64,000 bases of DNA, from NCBI GenBank assembly GCA_015680685.1, contig MNCI01013673.1:466421-530420 (forward strand), in the 5' to 3' direction. Source of the stretch: Gnetum montanum. Its lineage: Eukaryota > Streptophyta > Gnetopsida > Gnetales > Gnetaceae. Below the pieces are notes generated by a model, which worked only from the letters and a program-made list of their open reading frames with translations, was not told the DNA's origin and did no database searches. This document shows, piece after piece, positions 34,491 to 46,555 of this stretch (position 1 is its first letter; every line of letters starts with the position of its first letter). Both the position numbers and the translations under genes were made by a program.

Positions 34491-35324
34491 TGCTGAGTGG
34501 CGAGGTACCCCTACACTCAACCATAAAAATACGAACATTACACGTGTGATCCGGTTGAACTCCGCAGATGAACTAGTTGTGGTATCTAGACAGTTAGCCT
34601 TAGGTCGTAGTTTGCTGTCTTCCCACCTAGACTAGTATTATCTTTGTCACATATGGCTTAGTCTAGAGTGAGGTGTATGATGTGGTTTCTAATCTAATGC
34701 TATTCCTAAAGGCAATGGAAGATAATATTAACTAAGCTAAGAGAGAAAGGGTGAGAGAGAATCTAGCTAGCCTAAGTGCGATGAACATCCATTCCTTGAT
34801 TATCTGTACATACCTTGGACTTTGTGCATGACTACCACTGTGATTATCAAGCACAGATCCTAGGTACACTACTGGGTTACCATGTAGTCACACTTAAATG
34901 CTCGTAATCAAGTCGTACTCATTCCATGTTTAATAGGAGTTTAAGGGTGAGAGAGAGATTAACTAGGAAAGCAATAAATAACAATTAATTAAATGATTAA
35001 TCTAAGTGAATGCTGGAATGATGAAGTAATGTTGATCTTTATTGCTAATCATGTGCATGTCCAAGTATGTCACACTCAAATAAAGGATGCCGTACAATTA
35101 TAGTCACCACACTACGGGCATACACTGGGAGGAAAAGGGTTGAGAGGAAAAATAAGAACTAAAATCAAACTTAACTCTAAACTGACTAACTTCTCGAGAT
35201 TTTTCTACCTCTTATTTATAGATGAGGAGACACCCACGATATCGTGTTGGCTGTCAGCAAATTCATGATGGGTGCGATATCGTGGGTGCAATATCGTAGC
35301 TGTCAACAAATTCATGACTCATCA
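34491..35324 (-). repeat. 5' LTR of the nested pol-less gypsy
   Basis: 834 bp, starting tgctgagtggcgagg and ending tgactcatca. The complement of a TATA box (ttatttatag) lies at 35212-35221, with gatatcgtg repeats to its right (35237-35297), giving the expected enhancer-TATA order on the minus strand. Confidence 0.93.
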
Positions 35325-35329
35325 ATGTT

Positions 35330-35669
35330 AAAATGGTGAAAAGTAATCTCGATCTTTATTGCCATTCATACTTATGTCCAAGTACAAGATACTCAATTAA
35401 AAGCTCTGTACAATCACTCAACACCACACTACATGCACACATTTCTAAGTACTTAGAATAAAATCACTAAAACAAACTTAATGAGTTTTGGTATGAGTAG
35501 ATGAAATTGTGTTGGACCATGCACCTAAGTGTTGTAATTATGCACAGGCATTTGTCCTGCGATGTCGAATATCCAATGTTGTAGCTTGTGCCCTGATATT
35601 AGATACATGATATCGCAACTTTGATATTGGATACCAGATATTGTAGTTGATGAAAAATTCACTTTATCA
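35330..35669 (-). repeat. older family A LTR, right part
   Basis: Continues the LTR interrupted at 28865: 'gatctttattgccattcatacttatgtcc', 'caccacactacatgcacac', then diverged gatatcgca/gatattggata repeats up to tttatca at 35669. It shows the same layout as 35030-35324, at greater divergence. Confidence 0.8.
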
Positions 35670-37385
35670 TATATGATTGATAAAATTTAAAAGAATATTG
35701 ATAAATCAAAAGAAAAAATGTTCAACCTTGCTAATAACAAAGCTTTAGTTATTAAGAAAATGTTTTAATCAACTCATGTTTATTACTCAAGTTCAGCTCC
35801 TAAAACTTATTATGAAAGAATTAATTGTATTATCCATTAGTTTCTTTGATTTTCTAAGAAACATATAAAATGTTTTTCTAGAGTTTCTTCGGATATTTGC
35901 ACTGGTAGAAAAATGATAGAGATCTTGGCTTTATTAATTGTTATAACTAGGGTATTCTATTGTAGTAAAATCAATTGAAAAATATATTAATGGAGATGAT
36001 GTTTTGATGATCCTTTTAAGAATCCAACTTATGCAAGGAAAAATTAAAAATAATAATAATTGATCTTTTATTAACTTTCTTCACTATCTTCTTTTTCCTT
36101 AGGCCATTTCTATTCCTAGTTTTCTAATTCCTAAACAAATTTGGAAGAAATGGTGGAAACTTAATAAATATTGAAATTACAATCATATTATAGTTCTAAG
36201 AGATATGCTTAAGTAGATAAGTCTATAAGGAGCTTAGGCTACTAATGCATCTAGATTATATACCACTTGAAGAAAATTTGGTATTACCTTAGTTTCTTAT
36301 TTGTGTATGCATGATAGATGGATTACTTGGAATGAAGCTTTTAGCATCTATAGTTTGAATAGAAAAAGGAAAAAGAATTTTGAAAATTGAATTTCTAATC
36401 CTAATATTTTACTTAAAGTCAACAACAATTTGCATTAAGATTTTCAAGATACTTTTCGAAGAATGGTAAACATGTTTTTCCTTTTAATTCAAAATATGCT
36501 TATGAGATTATTACAAAGAACGATTTTATTTGTAACAAATTCAATAAGGCCTTGAAAATGCAATTATCATTGCACTTTTGGATGAGAAAAACAAAAAATA
36601 TCTCGAGAACTCCTACATTTCCTAAAATTTTTATTTTTTTATGGGATGTTATTCATCAAGGTCTTCCTATTGGCATTCATCTTAAATATATGAGAAATAT
36701 TTCTCATCAATGTCCTCTTTGTAGAAGTGAATACTTATTTTCTTATATATTTTTAAATGTCTTATTTCTTAGCATGCTTGGAAATGAACATTTAGAATTT
36801 TTAACAACTTTTAACTAAGCATCAATGAAGTCATTCTTGGTTATTAGCCTGCTTTGTCTAGTTTATTTCTTTGCATTTGGAATTATCTTTGACCCCTTAT
36901 TCTCTACTCCATTTAAAAGCTTCGGTTTGTAGTTATTTTCCAACAAAAAAAGCATAACTATGACATCCCTTGAGGTGTCAAATACTATAGTTTCAAAAAT
37001 GTCACCTTTTAGGTACAACTTCAAGCCAAAATGCTCCTAGTGAAAAGTTGAACAATTAAATTTTTTTTACAATATTAATTTCTTTTTGTTTTGGAAGATT
37101 AAGGATGGAAGGATTTCAAATTTTTTTGCTATTTATTGTTTATATTTTATTGATGTATTCTTTTTCCTTGAGAGATAGTTTTCTCATTCTCTTTATAAGA
37201 AATCCCTTATTAAGAAGCAAAAACTTGTAAGGGCACTTTTGAATAAGGGCAAGGCTTGATCTTTTTCCTGTCCTAAAGGGAAGGGCTTTTAGGATTCGTT
37301 GTAAGGATGAATACCTAAAAAGTTATTCCTAAAACCATTGGGATTTTTCTTTAGATTGTCTCTTCAATGACCTAATGTACTCTAA
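35670..37385 (+). pseudogene. LINE (non-LTR retrotransposon) ORF2 3' end
   Basis: The plus strand keeps the end of an L1-type ORF2: IWKKWWKLN near 36130, RWITWNEAF near 36315, then TPTFPKIFIFLWDVIHQGLP and CPLCRSE (36615-36730), the zinc-binding domain found after reverse transcriptase in plant LINEs (W....P.K...F.W... C..C...E). The RT core upstream is too decayed to place. A second, inverted copy of 36560-37320 lies at 39785-40640. Confidence 0.8.
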
Positions 37386-37429
37386 TATTTTTTTAATATT
37401 ATTAATCATTTTTTTTGGACATGACATCC

Positions 37430-38330
37430 TCCTAGTTAAGTTATTATCATAGTTATAGTTCTTCCAAACATTTCATAGTTAAGTCATCAACATAATCATT
37501 GACGATCTTAAATTTTTTTTCTATAAAGATGCAAATCATGATGTGGTCATAACTTACTTTAGCATTTTTAAGGAAAAAGGAGATCTTAGTGTAGGTATCA
37601 TAAGAGTGGAATATTACTAATATTCAAAATTTATCTAAATTTAATTATAACAAAAAAAAAACCATCCATGAAAGATAAGAGACCATTACCAATCATGGTG
37701 TCAATGAGCTAATCTATGTTCAGGAGAAAAAAGTCATTTTTAAGAATGAATTTATTGAGATCCTAAAAGTTTATCTGAATGTAGATATCCCTATTTTTCT
37801 TGGAAAAAATACCCATGTTGGATACTAATTAACAAAAGTCATCAAGGTAGATGAAACTTATATTATAAAGTATGGTGATTTCTTCGTTGATAGTCAAGAC
37901 AATGTTATATTTGATTTTACGAGCTTTTTACTTGATAGATTTTCATTCTTCTTCTAGAATGGTGTTTTGTTAAACTAGAAATAAGTCAAGATTGGGTATA
38001 TTATCATAGGTTTAAGAAAAATGAATAGAATTATTCTAAAGAGTTATTAAGATATATTGTTGAAAATATTCAAGGAGTCATGTCCCTAGTAAAAGAGTCT
38101 CTTCAACTCCATTGTGAGTAGTGATTTTTAACTTAATGAAAGGATCATTAGTTAAGAAGGATTTGTGGTTAAAGAATTTGAAAAGAGAGTTAGTGATGAG
38201 ATCATCCTCATAAAGAGTGATAGCCAATATAAGATCATAAAGATATGAAATATCAACCAAATTAGTAAAATACTCATCTAAGACTTGATGTGCTGGACTA
38301 AAAGGTCCGTCTAAGGTGATTCATTAATAA
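37430..38330 (-). pseudogene. Ty3/gypsy (Tat-like) reverse transcriptase fragment
   Basis: Right to left, the minus strand gives SYLYDLILAITLYEDD (38255-38210), NEEITILYNISFIY (37890-37850), then LIDTMIGNGLLSFMDGFF (37710-37655) and IVNDYVDDLTMK (37510-37475) with intact YVDD. The motif set matches the RT of the large element at 43976-44900 better than family A. No LTR, gag or integrase accompanies it. Confidence 0.75.
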
Positions 38331-39784
38331 AGTTTGGACTAGACTTGAGAATCCATAATGTCTTGTAAAAATGAAAGATAGAGAGATTAAATGATTTAAT
38401 AAAATGTGAAAGCAAGCTAAACATTAGGCTAAAATTTAGATGGATGATGGTGTAAGTAGATTAAGAAAATGTAAGTTTGATTAGTCATGAAGGAATTATG
38501 GGTAATGATAAATACTTATTATATTAAAATTTTGATTACTAAGTAACTATAAATGGAGCACAAGTCACATTGAATGTTAATTATCAAAAATTGAGGATGG
38601 AAGTAGGACACAACCTAAATACTAGGCAATTATACCTAGGCTACAATATTAGCATGAGTCACATTGAGGTCTCCCCAATTCAAATTTTTGAAACAAAAGA
38701 TAACATAAGTTACAAAGCTATTTGTGCATGACTAAAAATGGCTTAAAAGCACAAATATAAACTACTTGCTAGTGTGGTGCTAAATAGAGCAACTCATGAT
38801 GTACTAGTGGTCTATAGTAAATCCTTTATTTAAAAGAGTTAGAAAGTGATCTTAGAATTAATAGAAATCCATTTGGAAAGTCTACTTGCTTTCAAAATTC
38901 ATGCTTAGTTATATGTGAATTGATGGATGAAGCTAGGCTTAAAATATTTCTTTCAATAATATTTGTTGAAATTTTTCAATTGATATTTAATATTTAATGA
39001 CATCTTGAATCTAAATATATTTTATCCAAATTTAGTTTGAAATATCTATGAAAGAATGTTAATAAGTTTAGAATTAATTAAGAGTTATTTGTATTAGAAT
39101 AATTAAGAGTAATAAGAGTATGTGAGCAGTTTGAAAGTAAAAATTAAGAGTAGAACAAAATATAATTAGTGTAGTTAAAAGTAACTTTAAGAGAGAACTT
39201 AAATTGTTCAATTTCTTAGAATAGTTCAAAGTTGTTATAAAGAGAGAGAGATCTACATATTTATAGAATTCATAAAAAAATTTATCATATTTCCATTCCC
39301 AAATGGTATCGTTATCATATACAAACACGTTGTAATAATGGACATGTCTCTTAAGGTAATCTTTGGGGGTTTGATGTAAGGTATTTATATCCAATGCTTA
39401 GAGGTTGAGCTAGCATGGAGTTGTAGTGGTGGTTATAGAGTTGGTAGAGATAAGTAGTAAGTGTCAAGTGAAATAAGACAAGGAAGCGTCTCATCATCAT
39501 TTTTGACTAGGTGTAGGCCTAATAGTGGTGGCAATGCTTAATTGCCTCCAAGGGGTAGATGTTAAAGGAAGATAATTACAATGAACCCTTAAACCATAAC
39601 CTAGGAATATTTATTTATTTCCTAATTTTATCATTAATAATGTTTCTTACCATTTCCTTTTGTATTTTCCTTATCATGTTTACTATGCATAATGTCAAAT
39701 GTAACATATATTTGATGATTACTAGGATATTAGGAAATAAGATGTTATAGGGCCAATAAATCCATAATATATAAACTTACTACT
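38331..39784. other. no gene recognised
   Basis: Unassigned AT-rich sequence between the RT fragment and the inverted LINE end. The longest frame is 106 codons on the minus strand (39074-39394), with a hydrophobic, leucine-rich end but no known domain. It may be the decayed upstream part of the Tat-like fragment. Confidence 0.5.
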
Positions 39785-40650
39785 AATATGCATGAGAATA
39801 CATGAGATCATTAAAGGGAAAGTCTAAATAAAAAGCCCAATAGTTTTGTTAATCCCTTTCCAAGTTTTCATCCTTATAACAAATTTTGAAAAACCTTTCC
39901 TTTGGGATAGGAAAAGGATCAGGCCTTGCCCTTATTCAAAAGTGCCCTCATAGGTATTCACTTATTAGTAAATGATTTTTTTGTAAAGAGAAGGAGAAAC
40001 TTCTCTTTAAAGAAAAAAGAATACATTAATCAAAAATAAAAAAAAATAGTAACAAAAGCTAAAAGCTTCCCATCCTTGAGCCTCGAAAACAAAAAGAAAT
40101 TAATATTGTAGAAAATAAACTAATTATTCAACTTTTACATGATGCTTGTTTACTTAAGTTGTAGCTAGAAAGTGACACCTTTGAGAATTTGGTATTTGAC
40201 ATTTGAAGAAAGGTCAGAGTTATTCTCTTACTATTGGAAAATAATTGCATACCGAAGCTTTCGAATAGAATAGAGAACAACGGGATGAAGATAATTTCAA
40301 ATACAAAGAAATGAAGCAAACAAAATAGGTTGATCACCAATAATGACTTCATTGATGGTTGATTGAAAGTTGTTACAAATTTTGGATATCCATTTCCAAA
40401 CATCACTTAAAAAAACATGAGAAAATGGGTCTTGACATCTACAAAGGGAACATTAAAGAGAAACATTTCTCATATGTTTAAGATGAGTGTTGATAGGAAG
40501 ACTTTGATGAATAAGACACCATAAAAAATACGAATTTTAGGTAATGTAGGAGCTCTCCAAATATCTTTCATTTTCCTTATCTAAAAATGTAATTATAATT
40601 ACATTTTCCAAGTCTTGTTGAAGTTGTGATTGAGTTCTAATCAATTATAC
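39785..40650 (-). pseudogene. LINE 3' end, inverted second copy
   Basis: The minus strand follows 36560-37385 block by block: 'gagagctcctacattacc', 'tttatggtgtcttattcatc', 'caaccatcaatgaagtcatt', 'ttgaataagggcaaggcctga'. The zinc-binding domain is thus present again, in another decayed state. Homology stops near 40640, beside the LTR at 40654. Confidence 0.82.
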
Positions 40651-40653
40651 ATC

Positions 40654-41911
40654 TGTAATAACCAAAAACTTTGGTGGTTGGAACACCAAGAGGTTGCTGG
40701 GCAAACAGTTTAACCGTGGATCCATGTGAGGGCCATGCTGGAGAAGACGGAAGTAGGGAACCTTGAATGGTTTGGTCGATCATACAAGGACTTAATCGGT
40801 GTAATCTTAACCTTACATAAACATTCATTGTGAAAGCGAAACGTGCAAGGTAAATTGGTGATCAATAGATGCAAAACAACGAAGGTAATGCAAAATAATG
40901 ATTTTAATGAGAAGATAGCGAAACAAACTCGAGTGAGAAAATGCACTACCCCAAAGTTGCAGATTTGATTCCTTGCATTGTTTGAAAAGGTGTATAATAG
41001 GTTATGTGACACTGGAGAGACACTACTTACACCGAATGGTATAGTCACAGCCTCTTCTGCTTACTGATCAATTTGTTAGGATGTCAAAGTGGTTAACTCA
41101 CAAAGGGATGTCCAGAGCCAACTAGAGAACTCAAAGATAACTAGAATGTTCAACAAAAATGCCAACTATGCCTTCTAAGAGCTAACTCAAAAGCCAACCA
41201 GCCAATGTGAAAAGCCAACAAGCCAACTGCTCTTGTCAATGCCAAAAAAGTTAACGCAAAATGCCAACCTAAGAAAGCCAACCCCTTGAGCATTATTTGC
41301 CAAGGTATTTATAGGGCCAGGAGGAGGAGAGAAATATGGTCTGGATGCCACATGTCCTGGACCTCGCAAGATGTTGACATGTCCGTACCATATAGATGTG
41401 CGATACTAGACGTGAACTTTGCTACGCTATGACTTATACCATCAGAACTGCATGTGTCGAGATCCAATGTGCTAATAGCGAAAGCAAAATGGAACTTATT
41501 CCCCAAGACTATGTCTTCTCTTCCTTCATGAGAAGGGTCAAGTGTAGGAACAATGTTTTGGAAGCTGACTGAGGGACATGCAAAACAAAGTGAAATTGCT
41601 GATTCCACCAAAGAGATGCTAGAGTGAGGAAGATTGTTGTCAACAAGTTCTAGAGCTACCTAAAGATGTCTTGTTGCTTCTGTACCAATGTTACACAAGT
41701 CACGCTATCAAACATATTGGCATAGTGTAATTGGCTGCTTGCTACACTATGCTACACTATGTAGCATAGCGTAGCGTAGCCACTGGTCTTGGCTAAAAGT
41801 TGTATTGGAGCTGAAAGACATTTTGTTTACAACTTTCTTCCTTCATGTAGGAGAGCTTTTGTACCCGTGGAACTCATGTCTAAAACATTTGCTACTTTTG
41901 CATCGTTGCTA
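40654..41911 (-). repeat. 3' LTR of the giant element, partial
   Basis: Matches 62174-63402 throughout: 'aggttgc', 'ggatccatg', 'gacttaatcggtgtaatc', 'ccaacaagccaactgctcttgtcaat', 'gtatttata', 'cactggtcttggctaaaagttg'. The right LTR extends further on both sides (from 62039 and beyond 63402), so this copy lost its tips. The right border touches integrase directly, removing the 3' untranslated region. The minus-strand TATA box is tataaata at 41313-41306. Confidence 0.88.
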
Positions 41912-42990
41912 TGCTTGAAGGCTCTATTCTCGTAGGCTTTTGTGACTACAAATGAGCCTTCCCAATTTGTCAAAAACTTGTCTCCGGGTTCATGTATAGC
42001 CTTGAGGACTAGGTCCCCCTTTTTAATCGACTGTTGATGTAGGTCTACATGATGCTTTTGCTGTTGCTTGTCCTGATACCATTCGATATAGCTTAGTGTT
42101 TATGCATGCTCTTCCTCTAGGGAGTTGAGATTGATGATCCTTGACTCATTGTTCTATGCTTCATTTATGACACTCGAAAGGATCATTTGCAATGATGGTA
42201 CTTGAAATTTAAGAGGTAACACTACTTTAGATCCGTAAACTAGGCTATAAGGGATCTTACCTGTATTCCATCCTATATGTCATAGAGTAGGCCAGAAGCA
42301 CATAGAGGATTTACTCGTGCCATCACCTCTTACTGTTGCTAAGCATTCTTTTAAGCAAGTTGATGATGGCCTTGTTTGTAGCCTCTGCTTGACCATTAGC
42401 CTATGGGTAATATGATGATGAGAAAGATTGCTTAATGCCAAGGTTGCTGCAAAAGGTTCTGGTTTCCGCACTACTAAATTGTGGCCCATTGTCCATCACA
42501 ATAGTCATGGGAAGACCAAAACTTATTACGATGTTGTCTAAGATGAAGTGGAAAACCTGTTGAGATGCAGTTTTCCTAAGGGGAATAGCCTCTGCCCACT
42601 TCATAAAGTACTCAGTGGCTGTAATGATGAAGCTATGCCCTGCGAAAGACTTCGGTGTTATGGGTCCTATAATATCTAGTCCCCATCATTGGAATCACCA
42701 CATGATCTGTGTAGGATGTAACTCGGTAGGTGATACGTGTATAAGATTTGCATGGTGCTAGCACGTGTCACATGTCTTGAATTTAGTGAAACAATCTCAT
42801 TCCATGCAAGTCTAGTAGTACCCTAGGCATCTAATCTTAGTTGCCATAGCCCTGGGAGCTATGTGTCCTCCACATAGTCCTTCATGGACTTTGCTAATGA
42901 TCTTTTGTGCCTCCTCCCCACCAATGCAAGTTAACAATATTCCATCAAAAGAGAATTTACACAAGGTGTTATCTCCTACGAGGACATACT
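41912..42990 (-). pseudogene. Tat-type integrase
   Basis: The core on the minus strand reads MKWAEAIPLRKTASQQV (42604-42550), then IVISFGLPMTIVMDNGPQFSS (42530-42470) with the second catalytic aspartate. It continues in another frame with a block at 42440-42280. The C-terminal domain gives GDLVLKAIHEPGDKFLTNWEG (42020-41960), ending at the LTR. The zinc-binding part (42950-42700) is broken by stops. Integrase would insert element DNA. Confidence 0.87.
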
Positions 42991-43003
42991 ACCGTGATCG
43001 CTT

Positions 43004-43975
43004 TCAGATTGCATTCCTTTGGGTGGGGGTTAAGTTGTGTGGGGGTTCATCATGTTGTAGGTAGGCCTTCATGTTAGCATACCACTCTTGAGCATTGGTA
43101 GCACTTACGGAGGCCACATGTACTGCTTGGATGATAGGGTCTGTGCACTCTATTATCAAACTAGGTAGAGTTACGAAAAAGTGTGGTAGCATGTTTAACG
43201 CTAGTGTAGCTAAGGCATCAGCTATAGTGTTTTCACCACATGGCACATGCTGGATATCTATTATGGTGAACTATTTTAACAACTTTTTGGCCAAATCATA
43301 GTAAGGTTGTAAGTGCAAAGCCTTATAGGTGTAAAATTCAATGATTTGATTGATAACAACTTGAGAGTTGCCTCGGATTGCCAAATGTCATATTTTTAAC
43401 TACTGGGCCGCTAAGAGGCCTCTAAGGAGTCCTTCATACTCAGGTACATTATTCGTACAAAGGAACGTAAAGCGGTAAGTGAAAGGTTGCATGTCTCCTG
43501 AGGGGAATGTAATAACAATGGTGGCACTACCACCAAATGTGGTTGAGGTGCCGTTGAAATGCAGAGTGGCCTCGAAATGCAATGGTAGAAAATTAACACT
43601 GCTAACATGTTCATCAAGGAATTCAGGTTCTATGGTCACTTGATCATCAACGGGTGAAGTTGCAAGCTGCGTAGCTATTGCTTGTCCTTTCATTGATGAT
43701 TGGGCTATATAGTGTAAATTGAATTTCACTATTATTGCTTTCCATCGGGCTATCTTTCTATTTTCATATAGGTTGTTCGTGATAGCATGAAGTACATTGC
43801 TTTTGCATATGATGTTCACTTGGCTACAGAATAAGTAGTGTCTCCACCTTTTTAGCATGAACACTAGGAAGAGACAATTTCTTTCCACTTCATTGTACTT
43901 GGCTTCATATGCTATCAATGCATGGCTCAAGTAATAGACTGGGATTTCAGAGTTGTCTTCTCTTTTTTGGCATAA
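43004..43975 (-). pseudogene. RNase H and archaeal-type second RNase H
   Basis: A 176-codon open frame (43930-43400) starts in the first RNase H: YEAKYNEVERNCLFLVFMLKRW, HYLF. It runs through a linker (PEFLDEH) into a second one: LHFNGTSTTFGGSATIVI, then TNNVPEYEGLLRGLLAAQ. 43246-43170 gives the closing GENTIADALATLALN. The second domain has the FDGA/NNxAEY pattern of the archaeal-like RNase H specific to Tat elements; the usual D is N (FNG). The aspartates of the first domain are not all visible. It follows RT directly, as expected. Confidence 0.88.
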
Positions 43976-45170
43976 TAGTGCTGTGATGGATGTGTCCGAG
44001 GTGGCAAGGTAGATGTAGAAAGGCTTATCCCTCTATGGTGGGTAAATAGTTGGGAGGTGTAAAAGCTCTTTCTTTAAGTCATCGAAGGCTTGTTGGCACT
44101 ATGTTGTCCATTCAAAGTTAACCCCATTCTTTAGTAAGTGTTGCATGGGGTGTAACTTATTAGTCAACCTTGCTATAAACCTTCTGATGAACTCTATTCT
44201 ACCTTGCAACCTGTGTAATTCTTTAAGACTAGTAGTGGGTGCTAGGTTAATGATGGCCTTGACTTTGTCAGGGTCCACTCATATTCCAGCCTTCAACACT
44301 AGAAACCCTAGCATGTGTTCGATTCTAATGCCAAAAACAAATTTCTTTGGGTTCAGACATAAATCATGCCTATGAAAACATTTGAGGACTACCTTTAGAT
44401 CCATGGGATGATTGATAGCCATCTTAGACTTGACGTCTATGTCATCCACATAATCGTTGTGTTTCTCCAAGAGGTAGTCACTAAAGATGTAGGTCATGGC
44501 TCGTTGGTAGGTTGCTCTAGCATTCTTTAAACCAAAGCGCATCATAGTGTAACAAAAAGTTCCCTAGGGGATCATGAACATAGTTGTCAACTGATGCTCT
44601 GGGTTGATGCCAATTTGATTGTAGCCAAAGAACCCATCCATAAAGGATAATAACGCATGACCAGCTGTGGTGTCTATAAGTTGTTTGATACTTGGCAATG
44701 GGAAATCATCTTTAATTATTGCTTTGTTTAGATCCTGGAAGTCTATACAGATTCATATACCTCCCATTTTCTTAGAGACTATAATGATGTTTGATATCCA
44801 TTCTGAGTAATCAACTACGCAAATGAAACTTGTTTGGTATAGCTTAGTAATCTCGTCACACATGGCTAGTGCGATTTCTGGTTTAATTTTCTGAGCCTTT
44901 TGTTTGACCAGTTTGACACGTCGGTCAAATACAATGTTATGTTATATTAATTGTGGGTCTAAGCCTACCATGTCATTGTAAGACCATGCGAATACTTTGA
45001 TGCTATCTCTAGGGACTCTGGATATATCCTTTTGCATTTGTTCATCTAGGAGGGAACTTAGTTTTAGTGTTTTTATTTCCCCCTTGGATGTCATTACCGA
45101 TGTTTTGATGAGAGGGTCCTCAGTCACATCCCTGGCCTCTAAGTCTAAGGCTTGGATCAAGTGTTCAGGC
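43976..45170 (-). pseudogene. Tat-type reverse transcriptase, nearly intact
   Basis: 45160-44942 encodes the pre-RT region ending VFAWSYNDMVGLDPQLI, a hallmark sequence just before RT in this lineage. RT follows: MGGI and IDFQDLNKAIIKDDFPLP (44760-44700), SFMDGFFGYNQI (44650-44615), FGLKNARATYQRAM (44536-44495), and YVDDIDVKSK (44460-44430) with intact catalytic pair. The thumb gives GRIEFIRRFIARL near 44190. Only a few single stops (for example near 44745, 44570, 44275) interrupt more than 350 codons. Confidence 0.9.
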
Positions 45171-45469
45171 CAATCTAGGAACGTTTCTAAGGATGCTACA
45201 ATGTTATCGGTAGATGAATCCTAGTCTATCGACTCTAAGTTTGGATATCTCGCAAGCTTGCCATGAGGACCTGTCAATGTTAGAAGTGAGTGTAGATCAT
45301 GTTGCATGGCCACCTTGTTCAACCTACCACAATAAGAGAAGCACAATCAAGTGATACCTATTTGTAGCTATAGTGCATAATAATGAATACTTGCAAAGAA
45401 ATAATGAAACATGCAATGATCGTCAAATATTTGACCAAGTTTACAAGTTATCAATTTGTAAGAGATATT

Positions 45470-45710
45470 GACTTTGCTAGTTTAAGGTCATGACAAACTG
45501 TTAACAGGTGGTGCGTGGTAGAGGTTACTATTTTAAGGTCTTTGTGGACCACTAACAAGTAGGCTTTGTGAAACGTCACTAGTTTAAGATCTTTGAGGAC
45601 CGTGGCAGGTACTATTGAAAATGTTACTAGTTTAAGGTCTTTACGGACCGTGGTGTGTTCCAAAATGTCGCTAGTTTAAGGTCTTTGCAGACCATTAATA
45701 GGTAGTGTAA
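45470..45710. repeat. tandem array, about 48-bp unit, five copies
   Basis: The units share ctagtttaaggtctttgnggacc at 45477, 45528, 45580, 45627 and 45671. On the minus strand they read as repeated KDLKLVTF in a 70-codon frame, probably by chance. The unit resembles that of the array at 57809-57920 (tagtttaaggtcattctgggcc). Confidence 0.85.
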
Positions 45711-46555
45711 GCTTCATAAAGGTAAGTTGCTAATTCGGGGTGGGACAAAATTTTTAGTTGGGCCCCACCTGCAGACAATGGTGTTACGCTAGAGTGAAAT
45801 TATGGCACAAAAGTGTTATGCTATATAGGCATCCCACCTTACTCGGGGTTTACCCTTGGTAAACTTGTTGTTTTCATTGTCAGAGCGTAGAGCCCACACC
45901 TAGAGTGTAGTGTGATCATGCCGAGAGAAAGCAAAATGGTGTAGCATAGCAGCTAATAGCATCCATGAGTGAAGAAATGGCACCTAAAGGCCAACGTAAG
46001 CACCAAGGACTCGCTAAGGTAGAGGAAGTCAAGGACACTTTGGGGCACCTGACCCAGGCATGCATTGAAGTGCGCAAGGAGGCTCCATCTGTACGAATGT
46101 TACGCTATAGCTGCATGTGGTATCACCTTGACCGCCATTGTTGCAACTACCTTGTCGCGGGGGTTTAGGTGAGTTTTGATAGCTTAGCCCATGGCTAGCG
46201 TAGTGCGTTGTCCTCAAGAGGGTTTGGCTATCTGTGTGATTTGATAGATGAGACGCGTGTTTATCATAGTACAGCGTGAATTATTTTGTATGGCCAAATT
46301 ATGGTTGGGACAGCCATAGCACAGTGAGCTCTTTCTTGTTTGCACTTCATAGTGCTTTTATTGCAATATGCCTGTATGTTAGAATGTCTTTAGATTCATG
46401 GCCTTGCTACATTGTTAAACCTGCAATATTGCTACGTTGCTTATCTTGTTTTCTGTTGCATTTTCCATATTGTTATGGTTTCCATACTAATGTGTTAATT
46501 ATGTCATTGTATGGCTTCATGTTTTCCTATTTCTGTATGTTTGCTACATTACATG
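45711..46555 (+). other. possible first exon of the antisense cassette
   Basis: A 68-codon plus-strand frame (45965-46168) ends exactly at a strong donor (tag|gtgagt at 46169), and 46170-46555 plus 53632-53888 would then be an intron interrupted by the nested element. Its product has no known domain, and the frame closes with a stop at the junction, so phase does not fit the next exon cleanly. The stretch also contains several gctacg/catagcg motifs of the giant element. Confidence 0.35.

Larger units (their letters stand above)
28866..35324 (-). mobile_element. family A gypsy without pol, nested
   Basis: Its two LTRs (28866-29545 and 34491-35324) are flanked by the target duplication ATGTT (28861-28865 and 35325-35329). 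The minus strand reads LTR, tRNA-Asp primer site (34490-34473), gag (about 34420-32356), then 2.8 kb without protease, RT or integrase, then LTR. A gag-only body with long ends has the layout of a non-autonomous gypsy that depends on an active relative. Confidence 0.93.
25600..35669 (-). mobile_element. old family A gypsy, split by a nested element
   Basis: On the minus strand a 5' LTR (35669-35330 and 28865-28325, cut by the insertion at 28866-35324) is followed by the C-terminal half of gag, then protease and reverse transcriptase. The element ends at about 25600 against the copia LTR. The gag N-terminus, primer site and LTR tip are missing: gag meets LTR directly near 28322. RNase H, integrase and the 3' LTR are not present. 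Confidence 0.8.

Noticed and set aside
45451-45663. 70-codon minus-strand frame with repeated KDLKLVTF
   Set aside because: The peptide repeat simply reflects the 48-bp tandem DNA array and is interrupted upstream; no evidence of selection on the protein.
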